The translations under genes were made by a program, and so were the position numbers. The notes beneath the pieces are model-generated. The model saw only the letters and a program-made list of their open reading frames with translations, had not been told where the DNA came from and searched no databases. From positions 1-64,000 of the forward strand of contig NZ_CAIWTY010000043.1 in the NCBI RefSeq assembly GCF_903915725.1: 64,000 nucleotides of DNA. The letters run 5' to 3'. Numbering within the stretch: position 1 is the first letter of the stretch; each line of letters starts with the position of its first letter. Positions 60,519 through 64,000 of this stretch are shown one piece after another. The DNA is from an uncultured Rhodopila sp. Its GTDB lineage: Bacteria; Pseudomonadota; Alphaproteobacteria; Acetobacterales; Acetobacteraceae.

Positions 60519-61925
60519 ATGCTGTTCAACTCGTTTGCATTCTGGATATTTTTTGCCGCTGTCATGACAGCTGTCTATAGCCTGCCGGCGAGATGGACGC
60601 AGGCGGTTCTGGCGGTGGCGAGTTTCGGGTTTTACGGGCTATGGAATCCGTCGCTGATGCTGCTGCTCGGCGCCTGTGTCGTCTGCAACTTCGGCACCGG
60701 ACTTGCCATCGGCAACTGGCGCGGATGGCGGCAGCGGGCCGTGCTGACATTGGCCGTCGTCGCCAATCTCGGCGTGCTCGGCTTTTTCAAGTATTACGGG
60801 TTTGTTTTGGGCACGGTGACCAACCTGCTTCACCTGCAGGTGGATGCCTGGGCGTTGAGCATCGTTCTGCCGGTCGCTGTTTCGTTTTACACGTTCGAGG
60901 CGATTTCCTACAATGTGGACGTCTTCCGGGGCGCGGTGCGAGCACGGCATGATCTTCTCGGCTTCGCGCTGTTCATCTCGTTCTTTCCGCATCTTGTTGC
61001 GGGGCCGATTATCCGGCCGGCGCATTTTTTTCCGCAGTTGGAAGCGCGGCGGGCGCTGTCGGGCGAGGCGTTGGCGTGGGGCATGGTGCAGATCGTCAAA
61101 GGCCTGATCAAGAAGACCGTGTTCGCCGACAATTTCGCCGTCATCGCCAACGGCTATTTCGACGGGTCCATCGGCCATGGCGGAGCGGCGGCCGCCTGGG
61201 TTGGCACGCTGGCGTTCTCGATGCAGATATACTTCGATTTCGCCGGCTATACCGATATCGCGCGCGGTTGCGCCCGGTTGCTGGGCTACGAGTTTCCGCC
61301 GAACTTCGAGCGCCCGTATCTGGCGCGGGACATCGCCGAATTCTGGCGCCGCTGGCATATTTCGCTTTCGACCTGGCTGCGCGACTATCTGTACATTCCT
61401 CTCGGCGGCAATCGCCGAGGCGATGTGCGGACCTATGTAAACCTGCTGATCACCATGGGGCTTGGCGGGATCTGGCACGGCGCGAGCTGGAATTTCGCGG
61501 TGTGGGGACTCTACCATGGCGTCTTGCTGGCGCTGCACCGGCTGTGGCGGCGGATGCGCGGGGATGCGGCGTCGGGATGGGCTGGCCGGGCGGCTTCGGC
61601 CTGCCTGACGTTTATCCTGGTGACCTTGGGTTGGGTGATGTTCCGTGCGCCGGATTTTGCCACCACGTGGCGTGTGTTCGGGGACCTGTTCGGCGGCGGC
61701 TGGGACGTCACGGCCGCAACACCGGCAAACTTCCTGGTGCTGCTTGCGGCTTCCGGGCTTTGGCTGTTGGCGGATCGCCGCCGCCGGTTACAGTACTGGT
61801 TGAGCGACACCAGGGGCATGCTCGGCGTGATGAAGGTTTCGTCCGCGCTGGCGCTGGCTTTGCTGGTGCTCGAGTTGTTCTCGCGCACGGATATTGCCGT
61901 GCCGTTCATTTATTTCCGGTTTTGA
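60519..61925 (+). CDS. MBOAT family O-acyltransferase (alginate O-acetylase type)
   Basis: Membrane acyltransferase of 468 residues with about ten spans. Signature regions are GFFKYYGFV, FYTFEAISYNVDVFRG, FFPHLVAGPIIRPAHFFPQL, AEFWRRWHISLSTWLRDYLYIPLGGNRRG and the catalytic histidine in LGGIWHGASWNF. This matches the AlgI/DltB-type group. Works with the SGNH protein upstream, 14 bases away. The glycan it modifies is not encoded nearby. Confidence 0.93.
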   Translation: MLFNSFAFWIFFAAVMTAVYSLPARWTQAVLAVASFGFYGLWNPSLMLLLGACVVCNFGTGLAIGNWRGWRQRAVLTLAVVANLGVLGFFKYYGFVLGTVTNLLHLQVDAWALSIVLPVAVSFYTFEAISYNVDVFRGAVRARHDLLGFALFISFFPHLVAGPIIRPAHFFPQLEARRALSGEALAWGMVQIVKGLIKKTVFADNFAVIANGYFDGSIGHGGAAAAWVGTLAFSMQIYFDFAGYTDIARGCARLLGYEFPPNFERPYLARDIAEFWRRWHISLSTWLRDYLYIPLGGNRRGDVRTYVNLLITMGLGGIWHGASWNFAVWGLYHGVLLALHRLWRRMRGDAASGWAGRAASACLTFILVTLGWVMFRAPDFATTWRVFGDLFGGGWDVTAATPANFLVLLAASGLWLLADRRRRLQYWLSDTRGMLGVMKVSSALALALLVLELFSRTDIAVPFIYFRF

Positions 61926-61987
61926 GGGGCAGCGAGTGCGCGGTTGCCGGATCGCCATCGCTCGAGGTGCCTTGAACGCGCCGTCGT

Positions 61988-62413
61988 TTACTGCTTGCCC
62001 GTCTGTTCCAAATAAAATCGCGTAAGATACTCAGTCCGTTGCTTCAGGATGCCGATGAGGCAGGCCGGGTATTGAACTGAAGTACCGAGTGATCCAAATC
62101 CTTTATAATAGTATAAACAAGCCGATTCCTTGAAGGCATTCCATTTGCGTTGCTCATCGAGCAGCGCCCTATACGCATCGTCGCTCTCGGATTTCAGGCT
62201 TTCAGCCAAACGCCGCCAGGCATCGTTGAGCAGCCGATCCTGCCGTGCGATTTCGGCTGCGCCGCATTCTCGATAGGCCATGCTGTTTTGAGCGCTGGCC
62301 ATACAGACGTCATACGGCGACTGCGGTTCCCCGGCACAGGCGCCGATCGGCGGTATCGCCATGATCATAAGGGCCATGGCGCCGGTTTTCCATGTCGCGT
62401 TGAATGCATACAT
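61988..62413 (-). CDS. LprI/DUF1311-type periplasmic protein
   Basis: A 141-residue exported protein (signal LMIMAIPPIGACA). The mature part has CMASAQNSMAYRECGAAEIARQDRLLNDAWRRLAESL, then LLDEQRKWNAFKESACLYY and YPACLIGILKQRTEYL, the cysteine-containing helical pattern of LprI/DUF1311 lysozyme-inhibitor-like proteins. GGAG lies close to the ATG. Role here unknown. Confidence 0.87.
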   Translation of the reverse strand: MYAFNATWKTGAMALMIMAIPPIGACAGEPQSPYDVCMASAQNSMAYRECGAAEIARQDRLLNDAWRRLAESLKSESDDAYRALLDEQRKWNAFKESACLYYYKGFGSLGTSVQYPACLIGILKQRTEYLTRFYLEQTGKQ

Positions 62414-62571
62414 CGCTCCGCCCGCTATACTGTTTCGCACCCAAAGCTTGCGCTGCAGGAAAACGGATCTTTCCATGTTGGTTCTGCTCGGCTGACGTGC
62501 GATATCGCCATCTTGCCGCGCGGCATCAAAGGCGGTGTCGGGAAAATGGTCACTTGCCGCCCGGGAACGAA

Positions 62572-62592
62572 ATAGCATACCCCCCTATCCAT
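62572..62592. promoter_or_regulatory. DmeR/RcnR-type operator at the dmeR start
   Basis: ATAGCATACCCCCCTATCCAT has a C6 tract flanked by AT-rich inverted arms, the known form of RcnR and DmeR binding sites (a G/C tract inside TATA-like arms). It ends within the dmeR start codon at 62591, so binding would block the transcript's 5' end. There is no room for an ordinary ribosome site, suggesting a leaderless mRNA. Confidence 0.65.
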
Positions 62593-62869
62593 GACCCACA
62601 CGATCCGGGAAAAGCAGAAGCTCCTCGCCCGTGTCCGCCGCATCCGCGGCCAGATCGAGGCGATCGAGCGCGCCCTCGACAGCGAGTCCGGCTGCGAGCA
62701 GGTCATGCACCTGATCGCGGGGGCCCGCGGTGCCATGGCCGGGCTGATGGCCGAGGTCGTCGAGGACCACGTCCGCACCCACCTCGTCGATACCGATGCC
62801 CATCCGGGATCGCTGAACAGCGATGCTGTGGAGCAGTTGCTCGAAGTCGTCCGCACCTATCTGAAATAG
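62591..62869 (+). CDS. dmeR: RcnR/CsoR-family nickel/cobalt-sensing repressor
   Basis: A 92-residue helical repressor with MTHTIREKQKLLARVRRIRGQIEAIERAL. The metal ligands of RcnR are all present at the same positions: His3, Cys35, His60 and His64. These select nickel and cobalt. It precedes a CDF exporter by 8 bases, the dmeRF arrangement of Rhizobium and Agrobacterium. Should repress the operon until the metal binds. Confidence 0.92.
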   Translation: MTHTIREKQKLLARVRRIRGQIEAIERALDSESGCEQVMHLIAGARGAMAGLMAEVVEDHVRTHLVDTDAHPGSLNSDAVEQLLEVVRTYLK

Positions 62870-62877
62870 GAAAGCAC

Positions 62878-64000
62878 ATGGAAAACCACAGCCACGTCTT
62901 CCTGGGCGAAGGCCACGAACATGCCGAGAAACGCACCTGGTGGGTGATCTGGCTGTGCGGCGCGATGATGGCGCTCGAGATCGTCGGCGGCCTGCTGTTC
63001 GGCTCCATCGCGCTGGTCGCCGACGGGCTGCACATGAGCACGCATGCCGGCGCGCTGCTGCTGTCGGCGCTGGCCTACAGCTACGCCCGCCGCCATGCGA
63101 CGGATGCGCGCTTCACCTTCGGCACCGGCAAGCTGGGCGACCTCGCCGGGTTCACCAGCGCCATCGTGCTGGCGATGATCGCGCTGCTTATCGGCTGGGA
63201 GGCGGTAACCCGCTTGCTGGCGCCGGTGCCAATCGCGTTTGCCGAGGCGATCCCGATCGCGGCGCTCGGGCTGGGCGTGAACGTGGCCAGCGCCTGGCTG
63301 CTCAGCGGCGGCCATCACCACCATCATGATCACGGGCACAGCCACGACGCTGAAGCGCAGACCGTCGAACTCGGCGGCGTGCCCGTCACGCTGGAGATTT
63401 ACGAAGACGGCGTGCCGCCCCGCTTCCGTGTGCGCGCCGATATCCAAGCCGCGGCCCTGAGCGCAGAAACCGTCCGCCCCGGCGGTGCCCGCCACACCTT
63501 CGCTTTCCGCTCCATTGGGGGCGCCCTGGAGAGCATCGACGAAATCCCCGAGCCGCACGAATTCACGGTGCAACTCCGGCACGGCGCGGCGACTGCGGCC
63601 GCGGTGTTCGAGGAGCATGACCACGGCCATGCATCCCACCGCGACAACAACATGCGCGCCGCCGTCGTCCACGTCATGGCGGATGCCGCCGTGTCCGTGC
63701 TGGTGATTGTCGGGCTGCTGCTGGCGCGGGCGTTCGGCTGGCTGTGGATGGACCCGCTGGCCGGCATCATCGGCGCCTGTGTGATCGCAAGCTGGGCCTG
63801 GGGTCTGGTGCGCGACACCGGCCGCATTCTGCTCGACATGAACCCGGACCCGCGCCTGACCAGCCGGCTGCGGCAGGAAATCGAGTCGGACGGCGACCGC
63901 CTGACCGACCTGCATGTCTGGCGCCTCGGGCCGGGCCATCTCGGCGCGGTGCTGTCGGTGGCGACCGGCAAGGACCGCCGGCCGGAGGACTACCACCGGC
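62878..64000 (+). CDS. dmeF: CDF-family cobalt/nickel exporter, cut by the window end
   Basis: Cation diffusion facilitator, at least 374 residues. Six spans begin with WWVIWLCGAMMALEIVGGLLFGSIALVADGLHMSTHAGAL, carrying the Asp/His metal site, and later MRAAVVHVMADAAVSVLVIVG. The usual cytoplasmic histidine loop is greatly enlarged: HHHHHDHGHSHD, then about 85 residues of beta-type sequence (VELGGVPVTLEIYEDGVPPRFRVR, PEPHEFTVQL), then EEHDHGHASH. Partner of dmeR. The C-terminal domain continues past 64000. Confidence 0.92.
   Translation, partial: MENHSHVFLGEGHEHAEKRTWWVIWLCGAMMALEIVGGLLFGSIALVADGLHMSTHAGALLLSALAYSYARRHATDARFTFGTGKLGDLAGFTSAIVLAMIALLIGWEAVTRLLAPVPIAFAEAIPIAALGLGVNVASAWLLSGGHHHHHDHGHSHDAEAQTVELGGVPVTLEIYEDGVPPRFRVRADIQAAALSAETVRPGGARHTFAFRSIGGALESIDEIPEPHEFTVQLRHGAATAAAVFEEHDHGHASHRDNNMRAAVVHVMADAAVSVLVIVGLLLARAFGWLWMDPLAGIIGACVIASWAWGLVRDTGRILLDMNPDPRLTSRLRQEIESDGDRLTDLHVWRLGPGHLGAVLSVATGKDRRPEDYHR

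Noticed and set aside
1-64000. CRISPR arrays, tRNA or rRNA genes, complete insertion sequences, prophage
   Set aside because: No regularly spaced direct repeats, no cloverleaf-like segments outside the tmRNA, and no transposase, integrase or phage structural frames were seen.

Overview
The window looks like a stretch of chromosome from a GC-rich alphaproteobacterium, most likely a Rhodospirillales/Acetobacteraceae-type organism. The clearest marker is a circularly permuted, two-piece tmRNA gene (ssrA, about 26524-26805, minus strand) with a readable tag ending in ...LAVAA. Housekeeping genes (parE, ahcY, prs, folK, dut, coq7) and the absence of transposases, integrases or phage genes point to core chromosome broken up by small accessory cassettes. 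No rRNA, tRNA, CRISPR array or intact insertion sequence was seen. The last gene runs off the right edge.

Layout. 0.2-7 kb: class I aldolase, a lipoprotein, and a lipoprotein plus octaheme cytochrome/TPR pair followed by two membrane proteins. 7-11 kb: folK, a NYN-domain protein coupled to a family 5 uracil-DNA glycosylase, an Rrf2/NsrR-like regulator, a glutathione peroxidase and a molybdopterin oxidoreductase. 11-16 kb: secreted beta-propeller protein, vapBC, transglutaminase, ahcY. 16-23 kb: DHA2 exporter, dut, then an alpha/beta hydrolase, a spermidine-synthase-like membrane protein and a Tat-signal-bearing isoaspartate-methyltransferase-like protein in tandem. 23-32.5 kb: parE, ArsR-like regulator, ssrA, glycosyltransferase, prs, and a compact run cnoX - LON-N - Trm112 - DUF971 - Smr - HTH.

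32.5-45 kb is more accessory: an orphan HigA, CaiB-type CoA transferase, YbfB-type exporter, then a type I secretion cassette (ABC transporter and HlyD adaptor) divergent from a six-repeat HAF-type protein that is its best candidate substrate, with a second short repeat protein tail-to-tail behind it. Next come a RuBisCO-like protein coupled to a cupin, csbD, a DbpA-type DEAD helicase and an HExxH protein. 45-56 kb: coq7-dsbB, GST, a Zur-box-controlled zinc ABC transporter, DUF445, LLM oxidoreductase, coxE and xdhC separated by a decayed antitoxin/toxin pair, photolyase and phosphoesterase. 56-64 kb: sulfotransferase, tandem D-2-hydroxyacid dehydrogenases, an SGNH-type protein with an MBOAT O-acyltransferase, an LprI-like protein, and dmeRF for cobalt/nickel export with its operator at the start codon.

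Three families of palindromic repeats lie between genes. Family A (1-205, 7068-7212, 12735-12918, 45388-45580) sits each time 15-25 bases beyond the stop codon of a minus-strand gene, in one orientation. Family B (31441-31522, 45268-45360, 57160-57238 and partial copies) forms long hairpins with arms of about 29-37 bases. Family C (2079-2180, 11030-11220) is an inverted pair built on the words ACACGGATT and GATTAAG. All are more AT- or palindrome-rich than the genes and are the main non-coding structure besides ssrA.
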